From NCBI RefSeq assembly GCF_000718305.1, contig NZ_JOFQ01000004.1:389744-453743 (forward strand): a stretch of DNA of 64,000 nt, given 5' to 3'. Below, piece after piece: positions 37,061 to 45,155 of the stretch. The DNA comes from Streptomyces niger. GTDB taxonomy: Bacteria; Actinomycetota; Actinomycetes; Streptomycetales; Streptomycetaceae. The notes below the pieces were generated by a model. That model made no database searches, had not been told where the DNA came from, and saw nothing but the letters and a program-made list of their open reading frames with translations. Both the position numbers and the translations under genes were made by a program. Every line of letters begins with the position of its first letter. The stretch's first letter is position 1.

Positions 37061-37855
37061 ATGGTCGAATTCGACAAGTCCGCATCCGAGCCGCCGGCCG
37101 ACGGCCGGCCGCCGCAGAACGACCAGCAGCCGCCGCAGCCCCCACAGGGCGGCCAGCCGTACGGCCAGCAGCCCCAGCAGCCGCAGCAGCCGCAGGGGGG
37201 CCAGCCGGGTGCCGCGCCCGGGTACGGCCAGCCCTACGGCGCCGCGCCCGGAGCCCAGCAGTACGGGGGCCAGCAGTACGGGGGCCAGCACTACGGGGGT
37301 CAGCAGTACGGCGCGTACGTCCCCGGTGGGGAGCAGCCGCAGCAGCCGTACGGCGCGCCCGGCGCCCCGGGCTGGGGCGGCCAGCCCGGGTACGGCGGGT
37401 ACCCCGCACCGCCCCGCCCCTCGACCTCCCCCGCGATGTGGGCGCACCTCGGCGCGCTGCTGACCGTCTTCGTCGGCACGGGCATGTGCTGCATCGGCAT
37501 GCTGTGCGGCTGGATCGCCCCGCTCGCCATCCGCGGCAACGGCCAGAACGAGCAGGACCCGTACATCCGCCACCACACCGCCCAGGGGATGAACTACGGC
37601 ATCACCCAGGCGATCATGGCGGTGATCACCGGCGCGCTGTACTTCGCGGTGGTCGTCGGCGGTGCCGTGTCCGCCGACAGCGGGACGGGCGACCCGGGGG
37701 CGGCGTTCTTCATCCCCCTGATCGCCTATTTCGTGATCTTCGGCGGGTACTGGGTCACCGTGCTGGTCTTCGGGATCCTCGGCACGGTGAAGGCCAACAG
37801 CGGCGAGCTGTGGTCCTACCCCAAGTTCGTGGCCTGGCGCTTCATCAAGAACTGA
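37061..37855 (+). CDS. DUF4870 membrane protein with Pro/Gln/Gly/Tyr-rich N-terminus
   Basis: 264 residues. The first 120 are low complexity, rich in QQYGG, PQQPQ and PYG units. The C-terminal half is a DUF4870 (Tic20-like) domain with three or four helices (WAHLGALLTVFVGTGMCCIG; QGMNYGITQAIMAVITGALY; IAYFVIFGGYWVTVLVFGIL) and the conserved NEQDPYIRHHTAQGMNY segment. Function unknown. Start ATG 37061 has a GGGGGGA site. The last codons and stop are the first copy of a 17-base tandem repeat. Confidence 0.87.
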   Translation: MVEFDKSASEPPADGRPPQNDQQPPQPPQGGQPYGQQPQQPQQPQGGQPGAAPGYGQPYGAAPGAQQYGGQQYGGQHYGGQQYGAYVPGGEQPQQPYGAPGAPGWGGQPGYGGYPAPPRPSTSPAMWAHLGALLTVFVGTGMCCIGMLCGWIAPLAIRGNGQNEQDPYIRHHTAQGMNYGITQAIMAVITGALYFAVVVGGAVSADSGTGDPGAAFFIPLIAYFVIFGGYWVTVLVFGILGTVKANSGELWSYPKFVAWRFIKN

Positions 37856-37911
37856 GGAGCATCGAAAACTGAGGCGCATCCAGAACTGAGGGGCGTCAAG
37901 AACTGAGGCCG
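37844..37911 (+). repeat. 17-base tandem repeat, four copies, spanning a stop codon
   Basis: Copies start at 37844, 37861, 37878 and 37895; the first is ATCAAGAACTGAGGAGC and the others differ by 2-4 bases. The first copy contains the stop codon of the DUF4870 gene; the others repeat that TGA in the untranslated region. Confidence 0.9.
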
Positions 37912-37944
37912 CACGCCCGCACGGCGACGGTCATCGGCGCACGG

Positions 37945-37989
37945 ACGCACGAGGGGCCGGTACCCACGCGGTACCGGCCCCTCGTGCGT
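37945..37989. terminator. Bidirectional terminator, 20-base-pair perfect stem
   Basis: 37945-37964 pairs perfectly with 37970-37989 around a 5-base loop. It lies between the convergent DUF4870 gene and mqnP. Confidence 0.9.
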
Positions 37990-38026
37990 GTTCTGCGTGA
38001 TCGTGTTCAGCGTGCGCGTGCCGCCG

Positions 38027-38929
38027 TCAGGGCGTCAGCCCGCGGACGAGCAGGTCCAGCAGCGCGCAGACGAACAGCGCGATGCCGATGAAGCCGTTGA
38101 CCTGGAAGAACGCCCGGTTCAGCCGCGAGAGGTCATGCGGCCGGACGATCGTGTGCTCGTACAGGAACGCGCCCGCGACGATCACCAGGCCGATCCAGAA
38201 GAACACCCCGGCGCCGGTGGCCAGCGCGAACCACACGAACAGCGCCGTGGTGACCGTGTGGCAGGCGCGCGCGCCCCAGATGGCGGCCGGGATGCCGAAG
38301 CGCGCCGGTACGGACTTCACGCCGACCTCACGGTCGGTCTCGACGTCCTGGCACGCGTAGATCAGGTCGAAGCCGCCGATCCAGACGCCCACCGCGAGGC
38401 CCAGGATCACCGCTTCCCAGGACCACTCGCCGGTGATCGCCAGCCAGCCGCCGACCGGGCCCATGGCCTGGGCGAGGCCGAGGATGGCCTGCGGGAAGTT
38501 CGTGAACCGCTTGCCGTACGGATAGACCACCATCGGGATCACCGCGACGGGGGCGAGGGCCAGGCACAGCGGGTTGAGCAGCGCGGCCGCGGCGAGGAAG
38601 ACGACGACGGCGACCAGCGCGCCCGTCCAGGCGTGCTTCACCGACATCGCGCCGGTGACCAGCTCGCGGTGGGCGGTGCGCGGATTGCGGGCGTCGATCT
38701 CGCGGTCGATGATCCGGTTCGCGGCCATGGCGAAGGTGCGCAGGCCCACCATCGCGACGGTGACGAGCAGCAGCTCCCACCAGTGCACGGTGCCGTCCAC
38801 CCGGAACATCGCGGTCAGCGCGGCGATGTAGGCGAAGGGCAGCGCGAAGACCGAGTGCTCGATCATGACCAGGCGCAGGAAGGCCTTGGTACGGCCTGGT
38901 TGCGGGATGGCCGCTGAGGCGCTGCTCAC
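38027..38929 (-). CDS. mqnP: UbiA-type prenyltransferase of the futalosine pathway
   Basis: Attaches the polyprenyl chain to the naphthoate precursor, in the membrane. Start GTG 38929 ([10 protein letters not shown]), overlapping the ubiD stop as GTGA, gives 300 residues. First Asp-rich motif in NRIIDREIDARNPRTA, second in YACQDVETDREVGVKS, both with the Asp residues that bind magnesium-diphosphate, and about eight helices. The tight coupling to UbiD, plus UbiX nearby, identifies it as MqnP rather than a haem O or chlorophyll enzyme. Confidence 0.93.
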   Translation of the reverse strand: MSSASAAIPQPGRTKAFLRLVMIEHSVFALPFAYIAALTAMFRVDGTVHWWELLLVTVAMVGLRTFAMAANRIIDREIDARNPRTAHRELVTGAMSVKHAWTGALVAVVVFLAAAALLNPLCLALAPVAVIPMVVYPYGKRFTNFPQAILGLAQAMGPVGGWLAITGEWSWEAVILGLAVGVWIGGFDLIYACQDVETDREVGVKSVPARFGIPAAIWGARACHTVTTALFVWFALATGAGVFFWIGLVIVAGAFLYEHTIVRPHDLSRLNRAFFQVNGFIGIALFVCALLDLLVRGLTP

Positions 38930-40383
38930 AGGCCGTACTCCTTCCATCGGCGGGTCACCTTGTCCGCGGTCGCGGGGTCCGAGTCGACCATCTCCGGCCA
39001 GCCGCCGTCGCGGGTGTACCCCTCCTCGGGCCACTTCGCGGTCGCGTCGATCCCGGCCTTGCCGCCCCAGAACTGCTGGTAGGAGGCGTGGTCCAGGTGG
39101 TCGACCGGGCCCTCGACGACCGTCAGGTCGCGGGCGTAGTCGGTGTTGCCCAGCGCCCGCCAGGCGACCTCGTGGTAGTTGTGCACGTCGCAGTCGGCGT
39201 CCACCACCACGATCAGCTTGGTCAGGGACATCATGTGCGCGCCCCAGATGGCGTGCATGACCTTCTGCGCGTGCTTGGGGTACTTCTTGTCGATCGAGAC
39301 GATCGCGCAGTTGTGGAAGCCCCCGGCCTCCGGCAGGTGGTAGTCCACGATGTCCGGAATGATGATCTTGAGCAGCGGGAGGAAGAACCGCTCCGTGGCC
39401 CGGCCCAGCGGCCCGTCCTCCGTCGGCGGCCGGCCGACCACGATCGACTGGAGCAGCGGACGCTTGCGCATCGTGACGCAGTCGATGGTGAGCGCCGGGA
39501 AGTCCTCCTGCGGCGTGTAGAAGCCGGTGTGGTCCCCGAAGGGGCCCTCGGGCCGCATCTCGCCCGGCTCCAGCCAGCCCTCCAGCACCACCTCGGCGTT
39601 GGCCGGGACCTGCAGCGGCACGGTCTGGCAGTCGACCATCTCGATCCGCTTGCCCTGCACGAAGCCGGCGAAGAGGTACTCGTCGATGTCGCCGGGCAGC
39701 GGCGCGGTCGAGGCGTACGTCACGGCCGGCGGGCAGCCGAAGGCGATGGCGACCGGCAGCCGCTCGCCGCGCTTGGCGGCGGCCTGGTAGTGGTTCCGGC
39801 TGTCCTTGTGGATCTGCCAGTGCATGCCGATGGTGCGCTTGTCGTGGCGCTGGAGGCGGTACAGGCCGAGGTTGCGGACGCCGGTCTCGGGATGCTTGGT
39901 GTGGGTCAGGCCCAGGTTGAAGAACGAGCCGCCGTCCTCGGGCCAGGTGAACAGGGCCGGCAGCCGGTCCAGGTCCACCTCGTCGCCCTTGAGGACGACC
40001 TCCTGCACGGGCGCGTCGTCGGCCTTCACCTTGCGCGGCGGGACGTGCGTCATGTTCGCGAGCTTGCCGAACGCCTCGCGGATGCCGACGAAGCCCTGCG
40101 GCAGCTCGGGCTTGAGCAGGCCGCCGATCGTGTTGCTGATCTCGTCGTAGGACTTCAGGCCCAGCGCCTTGAGCAGGCGGCGGTCGGTGCCGTAGACGTT
40201 CATGGCCAGCGGCATCGCCGAGCCCTTGACGTTCTCGAAGAGAAGCGCGGGGCCGCCGGCCTTCTGCACGCGGTCGACGATCTCCCCGACCTCCAGGTGT
40301 GGGTCGACCTCGGCCTTGATGCGCTTGAGGTCGCCTTCGCGGTCGAGCGCGCGCAGGAACGAGCGAAGATCGTCATAAGCCAT
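38926..40383 (-). CDS. mqnL: UbiD-family decarboxylase of the futalosine pathway
   Basis: Prenyl-FMN-dependent decarboxylase acting on the 1,4-dihydroxy-6-naphthoate-type intermediate. 485 residues, typical UbiD length. Conserved stretches: [22 protein letters not shown] region ([16 protein letters not shown]), the ERxxE-type region around [35 protein letters not shown], and [20 protein letters not shown]. Start ATG 40383. It is the first gene of a two-gene unit with mqnP and needs the cofactor from the UbiX gene 2.7 kb away. Confidence 0.92.
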   Translation of the reverse strand: MAYDDLRSFLRALDREGDLKRIKAEVDPHLEVGEIVDRVQKAGGPALLFENVKGSAMPLAMNVYGTDRRLLKALGLKSYDEISNTIGGLLKPELPQGFVGIREAFGKLANMTHVPPRKVKADDAPVQEVVLKGDEVDLDRLPALFTWPEDGGSFFNLGLTHTKHPETGVRNLGLYRLQRHDKRTIGMHWQIHKDSRNHYQAAAKRGERLPVAIAFGCPPAVTYASTAPLPGDIDEYLFAGFVQGKRIEMVDCQTVPLQVPANAEVVLEGWLEPGEMRPEGPFGDHTGFYTPQEDFPALTIDCVTMRKRPLLQSIVVGRPPTEDGPLGRATERFFLPLLKIIIPDIVDYHLPEAGGFHNCAIVSIDKKYPKHAQKVMHAIWGAHMMSLTKLIVVVDADCDVHNYHEVAWRALGNTDYARDLTVVEGPVDHLDHASYQQFWGGKAGIDATAKWPEEGYTRDGGWPEMVDSDPATADKVTRRWKEYGL

Positions 40384-40472
40384 GCATCCCAGTATCCGGT
40401 ACGCACTACCCTGGACTGGTCACTGGGGCCGCGCTCACCGGCCCGCCCGGCCACTCCCAGGGGGAGCGACAC

Positions 40473-40934
40473 ATGCTGCGGGTGCTGATGATCCTGGTGC
40501 CGCTGGCACTGAGCATCTACGCGTTCATCGACTGCGTCACCACCGATGAGAAGCATGTGCGTCACATGCCGAAACCGCTGTGGGCGATCCTCGTGCTGCT
40601 CTTCCCGCTCGTCGGTTCGGTGTCCTGGCTGATCGCCGGGAAGGACCGTGCCGCGCTGGCCGCGGAGGGCGGCGGCGCCGGTCGCGGGCGCGGCGGCTGG
40701 GTCGCGCCGGACGACAACCCCGAGTTCCTGCAGAAGCTGGGCACGCAGGAGCGGGCGCAGCGGCGGGACGCGGACGAGGCGCTGCTCAAGGACTGGGAGG
40801 CGGACCTCAAGCGCCGCGAGGAGGACCTGCGCCGCCGCGAGGCCGGCGAACGGCCACAGTCCGGCGAGCGGTCGCAGTCCGGCGAGCCCCGCGAGAGCGG
40901 GGAGCGGCGCGAGACCGGGGAGCGGGACGAATGA
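40473..40934 (+). CDS. PLDc_N domain small membrane protein
   Basis: 153 residues: two N-terminal helices ([18 protein letters not shown] and [20 protein letters not shown]) forming the phospholipase-D-nuclease N-terminal (PLDc_N) domain, then a Gly-rich linker and a highly charged coiled coil ([20 protein letters not shown]). The last 28 residues repeat SGE(R/P) units. Role unknown. Start ATG 40473 has a GGGGGAG site. Its stop overlaps the deaminase start (ATGA). Confidence 0.85.
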   Translation: MLRVLMILVPLALSIYAFIDCVTTDEKHVRHMPKPLWAILVLLFPLVGSVSWLIAGKDRAALAAEGGGAGRGRGGWVAPDDNPEFLQKLGTQERAQRRDADEALLKDWEADLKRREEDLRRREAGERPQSGERSQSGEPRESGERRETGERDE

Positions 40935-41443
40935 GCGGACCGGACGCGCCGGACGCGGCCGGGATGCTGGCCGCCGCGGTGGCCGAGGCCCGGGCCGGGC
41001 TCGCCTCCGGCGGCATCCCGATCGGCGCCGCGCTGTATGGCGCCGACGGCACGCTGCTGGGGCGCGGCCACAATCGCCGGGTGCAGGACGGCGACCCGTC
41101 GGCGCACGCCGAGACCGCGGCGTTCCGGGCCGCGGGGCGACCGAGTAGCTGGAGCGCGCAGCGCTCTCCGTCGGGGGCGGTGGCGGGAGACGGGCGGGCG
41201 TACAAGGGCACGACCATGGTCACCACGCTCTCACCGTGCTGGTACTGCAGCGGGCTGGTGCGCCAGTTCGGGATCTCCCGGGTGGTGATCGGCGAGGCGC
41301 GGACCTTCCACGGCGGCCACGACTGGCTGGCCGAGCACGGCGTGGAGGTCGTGCTGCTGGACGATCCGGAGTGCGTGGCGATGATGCGCGACTTCATCGC
41401 CGAGCGGCCCGCACTGTGGCACGAGGACATCGGCGAGGACTGA
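40931..41443 (+). CDS. Nucleoside/cytosine deaminase family protein
   Basis: Zinc-dependent deaminase of the cytidine/guanine deaminase superfamily, 170 residues. The zinc and catalytic residues are clear: HAETAAF (His and catalytic Glu about residue 60) and SPCWYCSG (two Cys, about 99-102). The downstream [24 protein letters not shown] fits the cytosine-deaminase (Fcy1-like) or guanine-deaminase branch. Start ATG 40931 overlaps the PLDc_N stop, so the pair is one unit; substrate not fixed. Confidence 0.88.
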   Translation: MSGPDAPDAAGMLAAAVAEARAGLASGGIPIGAALYGADGTLLGRGHNRRVQDGDPSAHAETAAFRAAGRPSSWSAQRSPSGAVAGDGRAYKGTTMVTTLSPCWYCSGLVRQFGISRVVIGEARTFHGGHDWLAEHGVEVVLLDDPECVAMMRDFIAERPALWHEDIGED

Positions 41444-41778
41444 GCGGACCGCGAAGCACCGACCCGGCCGAAGGGTCCGGTGACACGTTCGGTGGCGGAA
41501 GAGCCGCCGTTCGGCCGACAGGGCGCCGGGCGCGCGCTGAAATACCGTCAGAAAGCCTGGTACGCGCCCTAAGCTGACGCCGTCCTCAAGATCGTCCGCG
41601 TAACGTGCCTGGCCAGCGCCTTTTGCCAGGCAATGTTCGGCTGTTCATGGTCAATTGATGCATGATTCACGCATCTCCTCCTGCCTGCCGCGCCTCCTTG
41701 CCGCGACAGTCGGTCCGGCCCCTGGGGAATGACCCCGCGGCCGGACCGACTCAAGGAGACACACAGGGAGGGGCCCCG
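41444..41778. promoter_or_regulatory. Upstream region of the phospholipase C gene (335 bases)
   Basis: No gene is supported. The segment 41643-41675 contains GTTCATGGTCA and, 22 bases on, ATTCACGCATC, which loosely resemble 11-base PHO-box repeats; the middle repeat is poor. A 13-base-pair hairpin follows at 41708-41751 and then the GGGAGGGG ribosome site. Confidence 0.4.
41708..41751 (+). promoter_or_regulatory. Leader hairpin directly upstream of the phospholipase C gene
   Basis: Perfect arms AGTCGGTCCGGCC (41708-41720) and its complement (41739-41751), with an inner GGGG/CCCC pair. It ends 27 bases before the start codon, so it lies in the 5' leader, not at a gene end. It could be an attenuator or stabilise the message. 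Confidence 0.6.
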
Positions 41779-43206
41779 ATGCCCGACATGACCCGACGCA
41801 GACTCCTCGGCTCCGCGGTGGGCGCGGTGGCCGGCGGCGCCGCGCTCTCGCTGCTGCCACCGAGCGTGCGGCAGGCCGTCGCGGCCGGGCCGCCCCGGAA
41901 CGGCTCGCTCGACGACATCGAGCACGTCGTGCTGCTGATGCAGGAGAACCGTTCGTTCGACCACTACTTCGGGACGCTGCGCGGCGTACGCGGCTTCGCC
42001 GACCCCGCCGCGCTCACCCTCTCCACCGGCCGCTCGGTCTTCCACCAGCCGGACGCCGAGAACCCGGACGGCTACCTGCTGCCGTTCCACCTGGACACGC
42101 ACAAGTCCAGCGCCCAGGCCATACCGTCCACCAGCCACGCCTGGTCCGTGCAGCACGAGGCCTGGAACGGCGGCAAGATGGACCGCTGGCTGCCCGCGCA
42201 CCGCAAGGCGGACGGCAGGAACGGCCCGTACGTGATGGGCTACCACAAGCGCTCGGACATCCCCTTCCACTTCGCGCTCGCCGAGGCGTTCACCGTCTGC
42301 GACCACTACTTCTGCTCCGTCTTCGGGCCCACCTGGCCGAACCGGCTGTACTGGATGACCGGCACCATCGACCCCGGCGGCACCCGGGGCGGCCCGGTCC
42401 TGGACAACATCGCGCCCGAGCCGTACCGCTGGACGACGTACGCCGAACGGCTGCAGGCGGCCGGCGTGAGCTGGAAGGTCTACCAGCAGGACGACGACTA
42501 CGGCTGCAACCTCCTGGAGCAGTTCCAGACCTTCCGGGATGCCGAGCCCGGCGACGCGCTGTACGAGCGGGGCGTGCGGCCGCAGCCCGCCGGCACCTTC
42601 GAGGACGACGCGCGCAACGACCGGCTGCCGGCCGTCTCCTGGATCATCCCGACGGCCGCGGAGTCCGAGCACCCCGACTACCTGCCGGCCGCCGGCGCCG
42701 ACTTCGTCGCGCGCAAGATCGAGGCCATCGCGAGCAACCCGAAGGTGTGGCGGAAGACCGCCTTCATCCTGAACTACGACGAGAACGACGGCCTCTTCGA
42801 CCACGTCCCGCCGCCGGTGCCGCCGGCCGGGACGAAGGACGAGTTCGTCGGCGGGCTGCCCATCGGCGGCGGCTTCCGCGTCCCGGCCCTGATCGTCTCG
42901 CCCTGGACGGTGGGCGGCTGGGCCGCGGGCGACACCTTCGACCACACCTCGGTCCTGCAGTTCCTGGAGCGCTTCACCGGCGTCGAGGAACCGAACATCT
43001 CCGACTGGCGCCGCGCCACGTTCGGCGACCTGACCTCGGCGTTCGGCTTCGGGCAAGCCGCACAGCGCCCGCCGCGGCTGCCGCGGGACACCGCCGACCA
43101 GCTGGCCGAGGCCAAGCGCGAGGTCGCCACCCTCCCCGAGCCGACCCTGCCCGGCGCGGACCAGACCCCGCCCCGCCAGGAGCGCGGCAACCGCAGGCGC
43201 CGCTGA
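41779..43206 (+). CDS. Tat-exported phospholipase C / phosphoesterase
   Basis: Secreted non-haemolytic-type phospholipase C, cleaving phosphodiester bonds of phospholipids. Start ATG 41779; the twin-arginine signal TRRRLLGSAV leads to a cleavage near VRQAVAAG (about residue 36). Catalytic features of the phosphoesterase family: VLLMQENRSFDHYFGTLRGV, FGPTWPNRLYWMTG, and NYDENDGLFDHVPPP. At 475 residues it lacks the C-terminal DUF756 repeats found in the 700-residue members; the C-terminus is a proline-rich, basic tail. Possibly induced by phosphate limitation. Confidence 0.9.
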   Translation: MPDMTRRRLLGSAVGAVAGGAALSLLPPSVRQAVAAGPPRNGSLDDIEHVVLLMQENRSFDHYFGTLRGVRGFADPAALTLSTGRSVFHQPDAENPDGYLLPFHLDTHKSSAQAIPSTSHAWSVQHEAWNGGKMDRWLPAHRKADGRNGPYVMGYHKRSDIPFHFALAEAFTVCDHYFCSVFGPTWPNRLYWMTGTIDPGGTRGGPVLDNIAPEPYRWTTYAERLQAAGVSWKVYQQDDDYGCNLLEQFQTFRDAEPGDALYERGVRPQPAGTFEDDARNDRLPAVSWIIPTAAESEHPDYLPAAGADFVARKIEAIASNPKVWRKTAFILNYDENDGLFDHVPPPVPPAGTKDEFVGGLPIGGGFRVPALIVSPWTVGGWAAGDTFDHTSVLQFLERFTGVEEPNISDWRRATFGDLTSAFGFGQAAQRPPRLPRDTADQLAEAKREVATLPEPTLPGADQTPPRQERGNRRRR

Positions 43207-43299
43207 TCCGCCCCCGGCCGCGGCGTACCACCAGACGTACCACCGAAGCGCACGAAAACCGGTGGCACGCCGCGGCCGCATGGCGCACGCTGATCCCCC

Positions 43300-43908
43300 A
43301 TGAACGACCGTCAGACCCCGCCGGCCCGGCAGATCAGGGCCGCGCACACCGACACCACCGTCACCGTCTACCAGGCCTACGCCCCCGCACTCGGCGAGCC
43401 CACCGCCCGCGACGGGCGCTTCCCCGCCGCGTGGAAGCGGGACCGCATGACGTGGATCAAGCCGTCGTTCCTGTGGATGATGTACCGCTGCGGCTGGGGC
43501 ACCAAGCCCGACCAGGAGTGCGTCCTGGCCCTGGAGATCGACCGCACCGGCTTCGACCGGGCGCTCGGCCACGCCTGCCTCTCGCACTTCGACCCGGCCG
43601 AGCACGCCGACCACGCCGCCTGGAAGCAGGCGCTGCGCGAGTCCCCCGCCCGAGTCCAGTGGGACCCGGAGCGCGATCTGCACCTGCGCCCGCTCGGGCA
43701 CCGTTCGCTCCAGCTCGGCCTGTCCGGCGAGGCCGCCCGGCGCTACGCCGACGAGTGGCTCGTCACCGTCCGCGACGTCACCCCGCTCGCCCGCCGGATC
43801 CGGACCCTCGTACAGGAGGGTGACCTGGCGGCGGCGCGCGCCCTGCTGCCGCGCGAACTCCCGTACCCCGCGCCGGAATCCACGCCCGGAATCAGCCCGC
43901 TCGTTTGA
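43300..43908 (+). CDS. DUF4291 protein
   Basis: 202-residue cytosolic protein. It has the hallmark segments of DUF4291: ARQIRAAHTDTTVTVYQAYAPA at the start, then RMTWIKPSFLWMMYRCGW, and WDPERDLHLRPLGHRSLQLGL. Function not established. Start ATG 43300 has no clear ribosome site. It follows the phospholipase gene by 93 bases on the same strand. Confidence 0.88.
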   Translation: MNDRQTPPARQIRAAHTDTTVTVYQAYAPALGEPTARDGRFPAAWKRDRMTWIKPSFLWMMYRCGWGTKPDQECVLALEIDRTGFDRALGHACLSHFDPAEHADHAAWKQALRESPARVQWDPERDLHLRPLGHRSLQLGLSGEAARRYADEWLVTVRDVTPLARRIRTLVQEGDLAAARALLPRELPYPAPESTPGISPLV

Positions 43909-44010
43909 TCTCCGGTCGGCGCAGCGGCCCCGCCCCCGGCAACGGCAGCACGGCCCCCGCCCCCGTCGCATCGGCGGCCGGCAGCGCCGTCGTGGTGACG
44001 GAAAAAGCGG

Positions 44011-44049
44011 ACCGGGACCGTGCGGCGCCGAAGCGCGCACGGTCCCGGT
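44011..44049. terminator. Terminator between convergent DUF4291 and ccsB genes
   Basis: 13-base-pair perfect stem (ACCGGGACCGTGC with its complement) around a 13-base loop, located before the ccsB stop. Confidence 0.75.
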
Positions 44050-44066
44050 ACCGGAAGTGCGGCGGA

Positions 44067-45155
44067 TCAGACCCCGGCGTAGGAGTGCAGGCCGGTGACG
44101 AAGATGTTCACGCCGTAGTAGTTGAAGAGGTAGCAGGCGAAGGCGATCAGGGCCAGGTAGGCGGCCTTGCGGCCCTTCCATCCCGCGGTGGCGCGCGCGT
44201 GCAGGTAGCAGGCGTAGGCCACCCACGTGATGAAGGACCAGACCTCCTTGGGGTCCCAGCCCCAGTAGCGGCCCCAGGCGGCCTCGGCCCAGATGGCGCC
44301 CGCGATGATCGTGAAGGTCCACAGCGGGAAGACGGTCGCGTTGATGCGGTACGCGAACTTGTCCAGCGTGGCGGCGGCGGGCAGCCGCTCCAGGACGGAC
44401 TTGGCGAAGGCGCCGGGCTGCTTGCCCGCGGGGTCGGCGAGCTTCGCCTCGTACCGGTCGCGGAAGAGGTACAGCAGGGTGGCGACCGCGCCCATGTAGA
44501 GCACCGCGCCGGAGATGATCGCGCAGCTGACGTGGATCCACAGCCAGTACGAGTGCAGCGCCGGGACGAGCTGGTCGCTGGCGGTGTAGAGGACCGAGAC
44601 GGCCAGGCCCAGGTCCAGCAGGACGGTGGTGACCAGCGGCAGGCCGAGCCAGCGGACGTTCTTCTTGGTCATCAGCAGGACCAGGTACACGGCCACCGCG
44701 ACCGCGGCGAAGGTCGTGGAGAACTCGTACATGTTGCCCCAGGGGGCACGCTCCACCGACAGCGCGCGGGTGACCACGCCGCCGACGTGGATCAGCCACG
44801 CCAGCGTGGTCAGCGAGACGGCGATCCGGCCGTACAGGTCGCCCTTCTCGGTGCCGCCGTGCGCGCCGACGCCGTCGGGCACGTCCCGGCTGCCGGCCGC
44901 GGAGCGGGTGACGACCTTGGGCCGGTCCAGGACGGCGGTGCCACCGGCCTGCGCCGTGGACCGCACCGTCACGGCGGGCGCCGCCGCTTTCTCCCCGGTG
45001 AGCGCGGCGGCCGTACGGCCCACCTTGCTGCGGCTGCCGAAGACCCACTCCGCCATGTGCGCGAGGAACGCCAGGGTGTAGATCGCCATCGCCGAATAGA
45101 TCAGCGTGTTGCTGGTATTGGCCAGGTTCTCGTTGGCCGCGGCCGCGAGGTTCAC
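44067..45155 (-). CDS. ccsB: Cytochrome c biogenesis protein CcsB (CcsA/ResC type)
   Basis: Haem-handling membrane component of system II cytochrome c maturation, working with ResB. 362 residues with about eight helices and a Ala/Thr-rich insert (55-105). The tryptophan-rich haem motif WGRYWGWDPKEVWSFITW (about 295-312) is diagnostic, together with HVGGVVTRALSVERAPWGNMYE and the flanking His residues (LHSYWLWIHVSCA). Start GTG 45155 overlaps the resB stop (GTGA), so the two are translated together. Naming varies in the literature (CcsA/CcsB/ResC). Confidence 0.93.
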   Translation of the reverse strand: MNLAAAANENLANTSNTLIYSAMAIYTLAFLAHMAEWVFGSRSKVGRTAAALTGEKAAAPAVTVRSTAQAGGTAVLDRPKVVTRSAAGSRDVPDGVGAHGGTEKGDLYGRIAVSLTTLAWLIHVGGVVTRALSVERAPWGNMYEFSTTFAAVAVAVYLVLLMTKKNVRWLGLPLVTTVLLDLGLAVSVLYTASDQLVPALHSYWLWIHVSCAIISGAVLYMGAVATLLYLFRDRYEAKLADPAGKQPGAFAKSVLERLPAAATLDKFAYRINATVFPLWTFTIIAGAIWAEAAWGRYWGWDPKEVWSFITWVAYACYLHARATAGWKGRKAAYLALIAFACYLFNYYGVNIFVTGLHSYAGV

